Assembly: GCA_009801085.1 (NCBI GenBank)
Contig: VNWV01000003.1
Coordinates: forward strand, 930,001-994,000
Length of the DNA: 64,000 bases
Direction of reading: 5' to 3'
From: Lasiodiplodia sp. COLG20
Taxonomy: Eukaryota > Ascomycota > Dothideomycetes > Botryosphaeriales > Botryosphaeriaceae
Positions 42,101 through 54,833 of this stretch are shown here, in pieces; the stretch's first letter is position 1; the number at the start of each line of letters is the position of its first letter. The notes beneath the pieces are model-generated. The model was given only the letters and a program-made list of their open reading frames with translations, did not search any database and was not told the origin of the DNA. A program made the position numbers and the translations under genes.

Positions 42101-44880
42101 GGTTGGAGCTCATAACCATTGCTAACCCGTATCTCAGTGGATTCTCCCACTGGGCATCGTCGTTATGCTCGTGAAGCTTCTGTGTCTCGATTGAGTTTAT
42201 CCATGGTGGTGCCATCTTGGGCTGGTCAGAACCAAAGAAGCCCTGCTTCATTGCGTAGAATAAAGCTGTGTCTCGGGATCGAAACAGAAATCTACTCTCC
42301 CTGACCGTCCGGGAAGTTGCCAGTAGTCGTTGCTTCAAGAAAGTTTCCTCAAGAGTAAACCGTCTTAGCATGTTCCTTTGAGCATCTTTTGAGGTGATCT
42401 TCCTGCTTTGTTCATGGCCCAGAAGGGGCGATGAATCAGGCTTCAATTCTGCGTCAAGTTCGAACTCTTCGAGACACCTCAAAGCCATCCAAATCCATAC
42501 GTGATCTTCCAAACGAAAGCTACTGACACCATTCTCTGTAGAACGGCTAAAAGCAAATCGCATGCGTTTGTTCTTCAAGGCCAGATCATTGACCCATGGC
42601 TTCACCTTGTTCTTTACCCAAGACTTGGCAAATTCCAATGCGTTGAACTCAGCTGTAGCCTTCTCAATATTGCTTGATTCAGTCGCTGAATGGTCTGGTT
42701 TAGATTGTTGGATTTTGTCATTTTCTGGGCCTTGTGCAGCAACAGGCTCTAGAAGATCTGATGCTTTGTCGCCAGCGTGGCCCTCACTTCCATGATCTGG
42801 GTTTGTGCTCTGCTCATTGATTAAAGAATTGGCTGGGATTTGCCGACTGGCCTCTGGGCGATGCGCTTCGTCATGCGTGTTTGATGGCTGCTTTGGGTTC
42901 TCGTCATCAGACCAACACTTTGCGAACTCGAAGGCCTTGATGATCTGAATGGGAGTATCTGCCAAGGAGGGAGGTGACCGGCGTCGGCTTGACCAATGGA
43001 ATGGAAAGACGATTTGGTCCCCAGACGCCCAATGGTTTCCTCCAAAGTGTGCTTGATCTTCCTTCCACGCATGTTCGAATACCCAGGTCAAATGACCTTT
43101 ACAGACGTGCAATATGCGGTCACACTGCTCCTTCAAATACAACATCAATTCGTTCCTGGACGTGTTTCCCATGGCCGGCCTTCTTTGGGCATCTGATTGT
43201 GGAATCGGCTTCATCTGTGGTGTAGGCTCTTTTCTTGTTCTAGAGGTGTCTCGCTTTTGGCCTGCCGAAGCCTCATGTGATTGTTCGGCGAGGTTTTGGT
43301 TTTTCAAAAATTGAAGATTTCAAGTAAGAATCGGAAAGCAAAACTGAAATATGTCAGCGGTGTTGCAAATTTATGTGAAGTTTCAGAGTCTTACAAACTC
43401 GCAGATGAGGCAATGTAATGCCCTGCAAAATCACCGCAGGTCAGCGCGAAGGCTAGAACCTTTGAGAGGGACTCCACAAAGAGTTGTGAGTCAGGATCCC
43501 ACACGAACTCCGTCGTGGTATTGATTGCACAAACGGAAAGGGTGTGCTCCAAATTTCGCCTTATGGTGAAGTCAAGATGACGGTTCTGAGAGAAGGAAAC
43601 TGGACTGTGGTTTCGTGTTCGATACAGTGGAGGTTGCATATCTCAGAAGCGGATATGAGTGACGATTTCCACCCATTCCTGTGGGAGCTTAACAGTTGTA
43701 ATCGATATGCAATCGTAATCTCCAGAGACTCTGAGTATTCAGGCATATGAAAAGACATACTGCCGCTGTCTTCAAATTGCTGCGCCTCGTCATTCACGAA
43801 GGCTGCTATTACCAGGCCAACAGCCTCCGGCTCTTTTGAGTCATTGGAAATGGAAGTTCCTTCCTTTTCATCACTGACACTGTCCGAGACTTCATCATCT
43901 TTGTGTCCAGTAGCATCTGAATGATGTGCGGAAATCTCACCGTGGTTAGATGATAGAGCTTGTGACTCTTCACTCGGCCTGTGAGGAGCCTTGTCTTGCT
44001 CTTCCTTTTGCCTGATCAAACCATCAAAATGATGAATCAAATTTAAACTGCGCTTATCCAATCCACAAAGGACTTGATAAGGCGGTCTTTGACTGCTTGG
44101 CTGGTCGCCGTTCTGATCTTCCGTCAAGGTGTCCGAAGGGTAGTGCATGTTGAACTGGTTTCCAGCATCCAACCACTCCATTTGCCGGATTGCTACACCC
44201 TTATTATGGATCCCAAAGGTGAAAAGCTCCTCAGAACTCTTCTGGATATTGTATCTCTGGATCACAACACCATCCCGGACCGTGTACTGAATGGAAATGG
44301 ACAAGTTCTCGGTCTCCCCTCGGTAGCGTGGCCATCGATCGTGAACGAAATCTAGACGAGGTTTTTCCTTCCAATTCTCCGGTAGGAGCAACCCGATCCC
44401 TTGCTGACTATCTGTCGAATAATCTAAGAGATTCCAGGCACGCCCGGTAACAAACCACGGCTCCAGCTGGTCTGGTAGATCTACGCAGAAGAACCCGGAT
44501 TTGCCGACATTGAAATACTTCGTAATTTGCATGATGTCTCCGTACGCACTGACACTTGCTGTTGTTCCATTATCACCGAACGATGCGAACGTACGTGAGG
44601 TGGAGTCTTCAGGTGGCTCGAGGGCTTTCACATAGTCTGCTCGCACATGTTGTGGGCCCGGGTCTGCAGCTGATGAAGGCTTTAGGGTACTCTGTTCATC
44701 TCTGGGACCACTGACTGAGGAAATATACCAGTCAGCTATCAGTTCATATGGTGTTTCAGACAGTGACAGACAGGAGAAGAAGGTTTGCAACTCGTCATCA
44801 TCTTTGGGCGATTCTGGTGTACAGAAGAACTGATCTTCAACATTGTCGCCCAAAGCAGCAGCTTCTTCAGGAGCAGTCAT
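39171..44880 (-). CDS. Very large fungal protein with C-terminal CorA-like membrane domain; frame interrupted
   Basis: I read this as one gene of about 1,850 residues. The first block (44880 to about 43640) has SVSAYGDIMQITKYFNVGKSG and FVHDRWPRYRGETENLSISI. A second (about 43640-43400) has FTIRRNLEHTLSVCAI and ALTCGDFAGHYIASSAS, then after a 3' splice FAFRFLLEIFNF. The main block (43307-39569) has ILHVCKGHLTWVFEHAW, FRLEDHVWIWMALRCLEEF, LWYLEANRDMW-like stretches and, at its end, YFTYVTVVFLPLGFAASIFS followed by RVVTAVAALALTILAL, the two-helix end of CorA-like transporters (without an obvious GMN). Several more membrane segments follow, and a last exon (39505-39171) is hydrophilic. Between FNF and the main block a run of five T (minus strand, about 43306-43310) breaks the frame by one base. 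Sequence error, real frameshift, or two genes are all possible. The intron near 43.65 kb is not firmly placed. Confidence 0.6.
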
Positions 44881-46645
44881 GATTCCGTTGTCGGCAAGTC
44901 AAGTCCGATCACCTCAGACCGTTATTCGATGAAGATGGCCATGCACGCGGATGTGGCAGCTCGAGGAGACAGCGTCCTACTTAGGCGGATGTAGTGCTCA
45001 GAAAAAAAAACGAGTCCCGGGATTTCTGATGAGGCTGAGACAATCAAGTGATGTTATGTGCGCGCATTACTATTTTTCTATGGTATGGTGGCGTGAATTG
45101 TATTGATTGCTGACGGCCCCCATGAGCGATTGCAAGGATTAGCATCACGAGCTGGACCCCAAAAATTGTTGCTGCAGGGGTGGAGACATGTCAGCCAACC
45201 CTTCTTTTGAGATAGATCGCCGACACACGTCTAATCGACTTGGCTAGAAGGCGTTCATACAAGCCACAACGCAAATGTTGATCTCAGCCTCAGTAGCCAT
45301 TGCCGCTGCCGCATGACCACCTTGAGTCATTTTCCTGCAGCGAGCCTTGGAGCCTCTTTCGCAAAATTGACATCTACACATTATTTGCACACTGCGACGC
45401 CAATCACTTCAGAGTTTAGACGAAGGTCCGATGCTTTGGAACAGAAAAGGAACACCGGGCTTGTCGGGACCCGGAAATAAGGGAAGCGAGCCGGGGAGTG
45501 CAGTGCGGTAGACCAGGCTGCGACCGGGTAATTCACTTAGCCCCAAAGCCGAGATCAGCAACCAATCATAGGAACAGAGGAGCATCGCACCCGAATGCCA
45601 GCGTAACAAGTCGTCAGGCCCCAGCCCTTTAGTTTTCTCTTTATTTTCTTTCTTAGGAAAATAACATATGGGGGTAGTCAACTATCACCTGGAAAAGAGT
45701 GGGGAATTAAAAATTCTACACATGTCTGAACGATAGCTTGAATACCCATGCCGTGAACCAAAAATAAATCCACGCTAGTCTTCGGCTGCGATATCCCTTT
45801 GCACAGTACTGAGATCATCAGATATTGTTTAGCCTACGAATTATCGCCACCCTAACCGAACCGAAAATTAATTTTAGCAGCGGGTAACTAAACAGGAGCT
45901 CTACAGACCATGCCCATTCAAAATATGGGATACTTCTATCATGTTTCCGTAAGAAAGTTTACCGATTGTGCTTATTGAAGTAGCAAGGCTAAGGCTACAC
46001 AAGCACACCTTCCAAGCCGTTCCGTCGCGCGCCCCAGCAGACTGTGACACAAGCCTTGTCAAGCCATGACGTGCATACTTCAGTCCCCAGACTCAGCCAT
46101 CCCAACCCCTGGCTCTTTTTTTATCCCTCCATCTCATTCATGCTAGACTTCATCCTAAGATATTATATAGTTGATTTACATGATCTTTATCTTTGACAAT
46201 GTTATCTTGCACTAAACTCAAAGTGCAGAAAATTCAATACCACCGGACTGTAACGAAGCTCTTGTCGTTTGTTGTTGCACGCCGAACTTGCCATTAAGGA
46301 GAGAAACCTGATTGCTGCTGTTTCAGCCTCGTCTTTATTTATCGTCGAGACGATTGAGGTAACCATGAGCGAGTTGTGTGGGACTCATCAGTCGAACGAT
46401 TTCACTTTCCGTGGGGGCAAAAAGACTCCGGACACAAGGCTGTTCGTTTGTGATCTGAAAGCTCGTAGTACAAGGACCTGTACCCTATGTCAGTGCGTCG
46501 CCTTCCCCTAATATTGAAAATGTGGACTGAGCCTTTTTCCCTCCACTAACTCATTAATTTACTTTCCACTTGCAACCCATCAGCCTCGGCGCTGTTGTGC
46601 AATAACATGACGCCTGCTTCAGGAAGCAACTTGGACGAACGATAG
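44881..46645. other. Long spacer, no gene seen
   Basis: 1.8 kb. Contains a poly-A run at 45002-45010 and a 19-nt stretch (45775-45793) matching 17 of 19 bases with 16031-16049. The frames at 45409-45681 and 46269-46511 have no features. Confidence 0.55.
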
Positions 46646-49600
46646 AATAACGCAATCCCGCTCGTTGACTTTCCACATTCCACTCGCAGCTCGGTCCATC
46701 AAGTCGACGAGAGACACTCTTTTTCGAATCACGAAGTTTCCCCTAACTTGGACGATGAATCGCCCCCTTTTCAGGAGCAGGTATTCAGACAATCAGATGA
46801 CCAAGAGGCCTTCCCTGCCAGAACAAGATCGAATAACTCAGATTTCCGGTTATCCCAAGACCAGAATGTCCGCCACTCGTCTTCAACGGAACTCGAGACT
46901 AATCCACGCCACTCCATGAGCGAAGGCGGACATTCTACGGTTTCGCATGGAAGTTCTACAGTGGGACCACCATCGCGTCGCCAAAGCCATAACCTAGCCA
47001 CAAGGCCGCCTGAATCTGCGGACGGTGCCTCTGGAGAGCTTCCCGCGGATAAGTCTGTTGCTGATGGTCAAAATGCAATAAACGGTAAGAAAAACTTGTC
47101 GAAGCGGTTACTTTCTCTATCCGAGATGACTTCTGGATGTGCGGGCCGCCATATCCATCGCAATCTATGTTGCTGACGTTAGTGTTTCTTAGAGACTGGG
47201 TCTCCGCATGTACAGTCTGATAACTGGCATGACTTGACGGCAACATGGGCTCCCCACTTTCTTCGCCGGCCATTCATCTGTCTAGTAGCTACGTCGGCCC
47301 TGGTGCTCTTATCTACTGGTACTCCGAGACACACGACGGTCTTGGTCTTGACAACGGCTCCTCCATGATTCTTTTTGGATGGCGGTTTACCCCCTCGCTA
47401 CTCGCGGTCGCCTACGTCCAATTGACTGCTATGCTTCTCGATGATGTAAAGCGAACTGAACCGTTTGCTCGGTTAGCCAGACCTGGGGGAGCAGGAGCAC
47501 CATCAACCATACTATAGACCTCCGGTGCTTGGTGGAACGCTCTAACGGACGGGGTTTCTCTCCGGAAGAACGGCGGCCGCCCAAACTGGCTACTTGTTTG
47601 CGCCTCTTTCCTCAACATTCTTGGGTTCCTTACAACCTCCCCTCTTTCATCGTCTCTATTAGCATCTAAAGACGTGGAAGTTACCAAGTGGGTTGAGTTC
47701 GCGCGAATGATTCCTAGTAAATCGCCAATCGACCTTGTGACGAATAGAGACACATATCTGCGAACGATTGGCCACATTCTTCAAGACGTTCCTACTTCAG
47801 CGTGGATTACGGACACTTATACGATTGTACCTACCTGGCCTTCGCACCTCGGAGATGCTCCACTGGGGCCATTTCTAACCACAACGCCCCAGACCTGGGA
47901 AACGGAAGCTCTGGTATTGACCACGGAACTGGAGTGCCAAAGCATGAGACTGATCCATACTGGTTACCAAAATGACAGCTTCATTTCGTGGGAAAAGCCT
48001 CAGTGGGGTTTGAAGGCGTCAATCGTGTTAGAGTCCCAGGACGGGTGCACATTCGGTTTAGCAGTTGATCCATCCATGGACATCGCACAGTCAGGTGGTG
48101 GATCCTGGTCTGACCTTTCCACATTCCTCTCGCCGCCCTGGAGTACGTCTGGAGCAATATCGTGAAATGATTCCTCGTCTGCTCAGCTGCGCCTAAATCA
48201 TTCTGATGAGTGTGGAGACCGAGAGCTGCTCTTCACAACCACTCCCTGGTTTGGCACGTCATCTGAAAATGACCTAAAGAGTGGGGTCATCGATGACCAG
48301 ACGAGCATAGCCTTTTCTAACGACTTTAAAGCATCTGGACAGATCTGTTCGTCAAAGTATTTCATGGCAAACAACACCGTCACCGCGACTTTGTCTGAAG
48401 CTACATCTTTAATTACCTTCAACGAGAAGGATTATCAGGAGCATCGGGTCGCGGTTCCCGACTCTCTTCTAAGCATTGACGCACTTCAGAAGCTAATGCT
48501 TGCGGCTAATTGGACCAACTACATGAGTCGTCCCAACAGCCAGTTTCGGCCATACTTTGGTGGGCTTTCAGCCATCCTCGCGTCGCTATACGACTTTGAT
48601 GTAGCAACAGTACTCGACGATGAAGATGTTTTGATCAAAGCCGCAAAGATAAAACAGAGATTTTTCGGTGAGGTACTCCAATCATCCCTCAGTAATCGAG
48701 GAGCATCGGGAACAGACATTGCGAGAGGAGGTGTCACCGTCATCGAAAGACGAGTGACAGTGACATCAGGCATCGCTGTATCCTTGGTGGCCATTCTCTG
48801 CATATCAGTCTGTCTATCGCTTTGAATCTGGGTATTCGTAAACCCACAGCTGCGGCCACTCAACTTGAAACATGATCCTGCTACGACTATGGGGATTGCA
48901 AGTTTGGTTGCTTTCGAAACTACAACACCCATGGGGTTACAGAATCTCGACCGATCCACGAAGAAGGAAATGCTACAGAGCCTCCAAGAGAAGACCTATT
49001 TTACAACACCGAACTTACTGCATGGAACAGACCATCTCGAGGAAAATACCTATGGTGAATATCTTCTTCCCAGAGGGTCAGCTTTTGCTGACGCGTGTTT
49101 CGTGAAGACGCAACAGGCCCTCAATCCAGCTCAGACTGGAGACCATCGCTCCTGCGTTTACCGGCATTGGCTGCTCTGATTACGGTGTTGATTCTTCTTC
49201 TGGCTGCCGTAATCGTTCTTTATCACTTCTCAGAGCGGTTTCTACTCTACCAATCTGCTTTTATCTACCAAGCAAATTTGTTTAACAACTCGACAATAGC
49301 GCCCTTTTCGGTTCTGTCAACCTTAATAGCAGTGGGCGTTGGTCTTTAGTGAACCGCTATCGAGTCGCATTTTCGCCGATTGCAGCCTTATCTAGCCATG
49401 GTGAATGCGCCGACGCGTCTTTCCAGTGGTGCAAGCTTGTCATACCAGTCTCCATACTGGGCCTGCGCTACAGCAAAAGCATTTTCGAACAAACATTGGC
49501 TTCTATGCCTTGTCACTCTCGGAACCTCTCTATCACCTGTGTGTAAGTTTTGTCAACCATGCCCTATTGTCTTTCCAAGCTGATATTTCAACCAAATTAC

Positions 49601-51303
49601 TATTGCCATGTCTGCTCTGTTTCATCCTGACCAGGGTGTAATACCCCAATCATCTACTATCGAGAAAAGCTTGTACCTACGATAGGTTCCTTTGCTGTAT
49701 CAAGACATTCCGGAGGATACCTCACCTGGCAGCAGTAGAGAATTCCTCAACTCAATAACTGCCAGCCTTTATACCCATCTGTCTACTAATTGGATCTATA
49801 CTGCCACCATTCAATTAGCACTTAATGGTTCAGAGCCGAGCTGGAGCAGTGACGGCTGGAGCTTTGTCCCGATCAACCTATCACTCGCCGAGGGCAAGGG
49901 AGCAGTCCAAAATGTAGGAAGGTCTTCTTTCACACCTGGAAAAAATGTTTCACTATCGACGCCTGCTATACGAGCTCGCCTTGGCTGTACCCCCTACCAT
50001 GATTTAGCCAACACCAGTCAATGGTTGACAGCTGCCGATTTAACAAACGATTCAGTCTGGAATGTGAGTACTATTCCAGAAGACGTAATGACCGGGTATC
50101 AGATAGGTGTAGGTGGCCCGCACAGCGGTGGTTTATTTGTCGACACAAACGTTCTTGGCACTGCGACCTATTTAGCTTGTTGTGCCAACGGAACAATCAA
50201 TTCGAGAAAAGGCCGTTCCGCCGTCGGCTATTGGTCAAAGACCGACCCGTTCGATGCTGGATATAAGACCCCATGGCAGAACAAAATAACAGTCAAATGG
50301 TTCTACGGACATTTGCTGTCTGGGCTCCGCTACGTCAATCAAACCGGCGACGTCACCCTTTTCACGGAGGTCCCGGAAGTACAGGCTCTCCACTGCCAGC
50401 CGGTAATTGAGACAACAACAGCGCATGTGACCGTCGATCAGAAGTCCGGCCGAGTTCGGTCGTACATGATTCTAGACGATCCAAATCCGCTTCGGAGGCA
50501 TGGAAAGACCTTTATATCGCCCGAGACCATAATCTATTGCCTCCGCCATACTATGGCCTTGCTCAAGATATTTCAGTCAGGTAATGATACGAAAGCTCAC
50601 ACCTATACAGAGAGATTTCAGACTGACCACGACTACTTTAGCTACGGTGTTCTATTCCAAGACGCGATGCTATATGCGAGTAACATACTCTTGTTATCAG
50701 GCGAGCGTCGGAATTCCGAGCTCATGGAGGATATGATCTTCAACTTTCGCGATCTGAGCAATGGCCTGAACATGGACTTTATGACATATTCAATGTTCAT
50801 CCTGGCGAACAGAAATCCGGAAGCTCTACTCAATGCTTCAACCCTCCAGCGTCATGCACAGAAGGCCTTCTCCACATTCTTCCAGCACTTCGTCAGCAGC
50901 AACTTTTCGATCGAAACTGGCGGCTGGGCGTACCAGCAGATCAACGGCAGCCGCCAATTTGATCCCGTTCCCGGTCAGTCGCTTCCGCCAGGTAACAGCT
51001 CCATCCCTCAAACACCAGAAGATGTCAGCCGCACGGCAGTCATAGACATCCACACGCGAGTGGAGATGCTGAAGGTCAACGCCGTTGCCGCGTGGCTCAG
51101 TGGCCATGTTGGCCTGGTTCATCCTCACTGTCATTGTTGTGGCGGTGATGGAGGGAAGGCACTTGAAGAGGTTGATCAGAGATGTTGCGTGTCCCGCAGA
51201 CGTCCTCATTTTGATTTCGAGAAGCGAGATACTGTTGCAGTTTGTGCGGAACAAGGATTTGGAGGGCCAGGGTGGTGGGTATGACGAGCAGGTGATGACA
51301 TAG
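46646..51303 (+). pseudogene. DUF3433-family membrane protein, disrupted by several stops and frameshifts
   Basis: The pieces follow the order of a two-unit DUF3433 protein: a disordered N-terminus (to 47083), an intron (about 47084-47193), then WHDLTATWAPHFLRRPFICL and, in the next frame, FGWRFTPSLLAVAYVQLT, RTEPFARLARPGGAGA and LGFLTTSPLSSSLL. Later come LRPLNLKHDPATTMGIASLV, a second unit with WRPSLLRLPALAALITVLILLLAAVIVLYHFS, GASLSYQSPYWACATAKAF and HWLLCLVTLGT, a long glycosylated ectodomain (49692-51080) with DAMLYASNILLLSGERRNSE, and a final VAMLAWFILTVIVVAV. Breaks: frameshift near 47310; stops at about 47515, 48163, 48823, 49347 and 49684; frameshifts near 49150, 49370 and 51100. Several stops could arise from CAG or CGA by C-to-T change. 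The family is a fungal multi-pass plasma-membrane type of unknown function. The long intact stretches suggest fairly recent loss. Confidence 0.8.
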
Positions 51304-51493
51304 CTGGGGTGGTTTCAGGACTCGGACGGCAAGGAGAGACGGGGCATAAAGATTGCCGATGATGCCGCTGGAAGGCCATGATACTCTATGTTAGTTATAT
51401 TACTTTGTATTTACCAGAAATTTATTGCAAATGGTAGAAAAAAGTTGCTTTATTAAGATGAATCACAGATAGACATCAGCCACTGCGACACGG
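51304..51493. other. Short spacer between DUF3433 pseudogene and con-10 gene
   Basis: 190 AT-rich nt, 3' flanks of two convergent loci. Confidence 0.4.
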
Positions 51494-51773
51494 TTATTTC
51501 TGACCACCCTTGCGTCCCGCCTCCTTCGCCTTCTCGCTACCCGGCTCAAAAGAACCTCCCGACATTTGACCACCCTTCGAAGCGATGTCATGCTATGGGT
51601 ATGTCAGTACTGTAATTGTAAATAATGGAGTTACAACTGGAACGTACTTGTTTATCAGGGTCCATAGATGCGAAGCCACCTTGGTGGCTCGCCTGGCCCC
51701 CTTTCGAGGCAATGTCGCGGACTTCGTCTTTTGAACGGTTGGCGAAATTGCCGGGGTTGGTGTTGTCGGTCAT
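51494..51773 (-). CDS. con-10: Conidiation-specific protein 10 (KGG-repeat stress protein)
   Basis: Two exons (51773-51648 and 51592-51494) around a 55-nt intron (51593-51647) give 74 residues. The sequence MTDNTNPGNFANRSKDEV is followed by two KGG units, DIASKGGQASHQGGFASMDP and DIASKGGQMSGGSFEPGSE, and ends EAGRKGGQK. This is the standard con-10 layout: small, hydrophilic, Gly-rich and highly expressed during conidiation and stress in filamentous fungi; its molecular role is not settled. Each intron-flanking KGG unit begins alike, so the intron separates the repeats. Intact, between a pseudogene and a long spacer. Confidence 0.92.
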
Positions 51774-53512
51774 TTTGGCTGAGACGTGATGTTTGAATTT
51801 GTGTCTGGCAAAGTGTCTTAAATCTGTGCTAAGAACGCAAGTGATTTCTTATCGGAGCAGAAGGGAATCACGTCTCAGGCATCGTTTAAATAGAATTGTA
51901 TGTAGTGCAGAATCCACATTGCGTATCTATTACGGCATCTCCATGTGCAATAATGTTCTTTCGATCCAGAGATTATCACAATGACGTCGAAGACTCGCAG
52001 TAGCTCGAATCTCTGCAGCTTGATCATGGATTACCACCGGTTTTCTACTCTAAGATTCATGGTTTGTCTAACGGCAACTAACGTAATAGGTCTATCCAGC
52101 ACCCGCATATCGGACACAGTCCGGACTTCCAGGTACACAGCGGTTGCGCATGCGATTCCAGCGTTCATGGTAGCCACAGGAATGTCCGTTCCTAGCATCC
52201 CGTAGATCCGGCTCGTTGTGAAGTATCAATGCGCTAACATTGCGTCATATTTTTGGTAAAGATAAGGTTTGCCGATGGAGAACCTATATGATGATACAAT
52301 GATGACTATGATATCATGACTTCACGTGAATTTCGCGAATCGCAGAACAATACCCATCAGATGCTTTTGAACACGGTTTCCAGCGAATTAATTCATGTTA
52401 AAGATTCCAAACCGTACCCCACCGTATTTTTGGAACCAAGACTGGCATTCCGTTTCTAATTGTTCCGTTGTGAAACTGTCATTCGCGACGCTGAAGAACG
52501 AATAAATAGAGCGATAGCGCTTGTCGAAACAAAAGAGCATGCAAGAATATCCATAAGGCGTATTACGTCCCCATAATATGGATTAGGCATATTCTTACTT
52601 CCGTGACAACTATGCAGTTAGAAATTGTGAGATTCTATAGGCTTCAATGCAGTCGTCAGACTTTCATACTATCCGAGGATCAGCCATTTCAACAGGGCAG
52701 ACGCATGAACAAAGATCTTGCGACTTCTGCTGACCGGAAAAATTTGAGGCTGGCTGGGCAGCCGAGTTTACCGGGTGTGCATCAGCGCTTCAGAAGCTAC
52801 TTGTGCAGCAAGATTTACGCTGTCCATGCCTACTGTGCGCTACACTCAAGTAAGCATTTTTAATTATTTGAAACATGGAGAGTGAAGCTTTTTGTCGGAG
52901 CGGCCCGTCAACTATCCGTCTCGCCGATTCTCGGTGCTGCATGTCGTGATGCATGTCGTGATCGTGGTCTCAAACGGTACCTGACTCAAGTGACTCCGGC
53001 ATGTTCCATTGCCGTTCATTGGCTGTGCATAGGATTTCAGACGTTCGATGCGGGCGTTCGAACCAAATACTCGCCTCAAACAGTAAAGAAGGCTGGAAGG
53101 GAATAGTATTTATCCTGCGTTGCCGTTTAGCCGAGCAAGGCCCGTTGCTGCGCCCCCCTTTAAAAAAATGTCAGACAAGTCCTTGAAACTGTGATTGGAC
53201 TGCGGTAAAGTCGTTCCCATTTTTATACAAATGAAGCGAAATTTCATTATGCAGATCTATCTATTCGAATAAAATCTTCCTATTTTGCTTAGTCCCCTCG
53301 TATTCCATGATCTCAGGCTCACCGTAGCGGCCAACTTCCGCTCTCAGCAGAGAATTGCGGTCTGTACGTGTTTCCGCGATGCTTAGAAATCGCGAGATAC
53401 CCATAAGATGACAGTATATGTGTAAGAGATCCAATAAATAGGTCGAAGATCTGAATAGTAGCTCAGCTACCAAGCCGTTCCATTCGCTCACAACATCGGT
53501 CACTCGTTCGTA
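51774..53512. other. Long AT-rich spacer
   Basis: 1.7 kb. The frames at 51981-52205, 52603-52863 and 52882-53106 lack domains. It includes a direct duplication GCATGTCGTGAT at about 52938-52962 and the promoters of con-10 and the solute-binding-protein-like gene. Confidence 0.55.
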
Positions 53513-54833
53513 ATGGTTGCCTCGTCGCTCTTTCTTGGCCTCCTGGCTGCAATTCCTTCTCTGGCTGCTGATCCCCAACTGGGATTCAACAGCTATGTAG
53601 AGGTTGAGAACCGCACTCTGGACGAGATCTACCAGGCTGGTCAGTTCCCACTCGGTTTCTTTGCAATGGCATTGGGCTCACTAGAAGAAAAGCTCTCAAG
53701 GAAGGAGGTGTTGTAACGCTAGCGGCTGGTGGTGATGAGAAAACCCAGCAAAACTTTCTCAAGCAGGCCTTCGAAGCGCGATTCCCAGGCATGACCCTTA
53801 ATGTGACCGTCGGTAAGCATCACGACACTGCCACTGTCAATCGAACGTCTCACTGACAAACCCCCTCTCAGACGTCTCCAAGTACCACGATGGCAACATT
53901 GACCGTCAGATCGCCACCAACAACGTGTATGTCGACAGCGTCATCCTCCAAACCTTGCACGACTACCCGCGCTGGAAGTCGCAGGGCGTCCTCCTCCCCT
54001 ACAAGCCTGCCGGGTGGGACCAGATATACGACGACTTCAAGGACACGGATGGCGCGTACACCGGCCTCTACATCATCAACTGGTTGAACGTGTGGAACAC
54101 CAACTACGTCAAGGACGGCCCGAAGGAGTTCACCGACTTCCTGAAGCCCGAGTTCAAGAACAAGCTGGTCCTCACCTACCCCAACGACGATGATGCCGTT
54201 CTCTACGCCTTCGACCTCATGTGAGTTCCGCATCCTATGTGTAAGGAAACGGTGGGCACTAACCATCTATCCCCAATCCAGCCTGAGCCAGTATGGCTAC
54301 GGATGGTTCGAGGACCTGCTCAAGCAGAACCCGCACTGGGTGCGCGGCACCGCCACCCCCGGCACTCTCATCGGCAGCTCCAACGGTATGCCTTCCTTCC
54401 GCACTCCCCCCTCCCTACAGCCCCACAGCAACTGACTCCCTTCCTCGCAGGCACATACACCGCCACCTTCACCGGTAGCCGCGGCAACCCCGGCAGCGCG
54501 CCGTACAACGTGTCGTACCCGACCGAGGGCACGTTCGTGTCGTGGCCGCAGACGGGGGCGATCCTGCGCGACGCGCCGCACCCGGAGTCGGCGAAGCTGC
54601 TGCACTCGTTCCTCGCGAGCGCCGAGCACCAGGCGTCGCGCGGCGGCTGGAGCGTGCGCCGCGACGTCAACAACCCCAACGGCTTCCCGGCCATCATCGA
54701 CATGAACGGCACCGACCCGACCAAGTTCGCCAAGTGGATGGCCGACCGCGCTGCCGTCGAGCGCCTTAGGTTCTTCTTCGAGGATAGGATTGGTACCCCG
54801 CAGGGCATCAGTCCCCTGGAGGATGATATTTGA
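53513..54833 (+). CDS. Secreted periplasmic-binding-protein-like (ABC solute-binding type II) protein
   Basis: Five exons (53513-53639, 53693-53812, 53872-54220, 54282-54385, 54451-54833) close in frame to 360 residues. The signal peptide MVASSLFLGLLAAIPSLAA precedes LDEIYQAALKEGGVVTLAAG, the usual first strand of bacterial-type Fe(III)/polyamine-binding proteins. Other landmarks are PGMTLNVTV, IATNNVYVDSVILQTLHDYP, LPYKPAGWDQIYDDFKDTDG, NVWNTNYVKDGPKEFTDFL and TYPNDDDAVLYAFDLI. Fungi lack matching ABC importers, so these secreted versions are thought to bind a ligand outside the cell; the ligand is unknown. GC content and third-base C/G are high compared with the flanks. No damage seen. The first intron's acceptor (AAAAG at 53692) is the weakest splice call. 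Confidence 0.85.
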
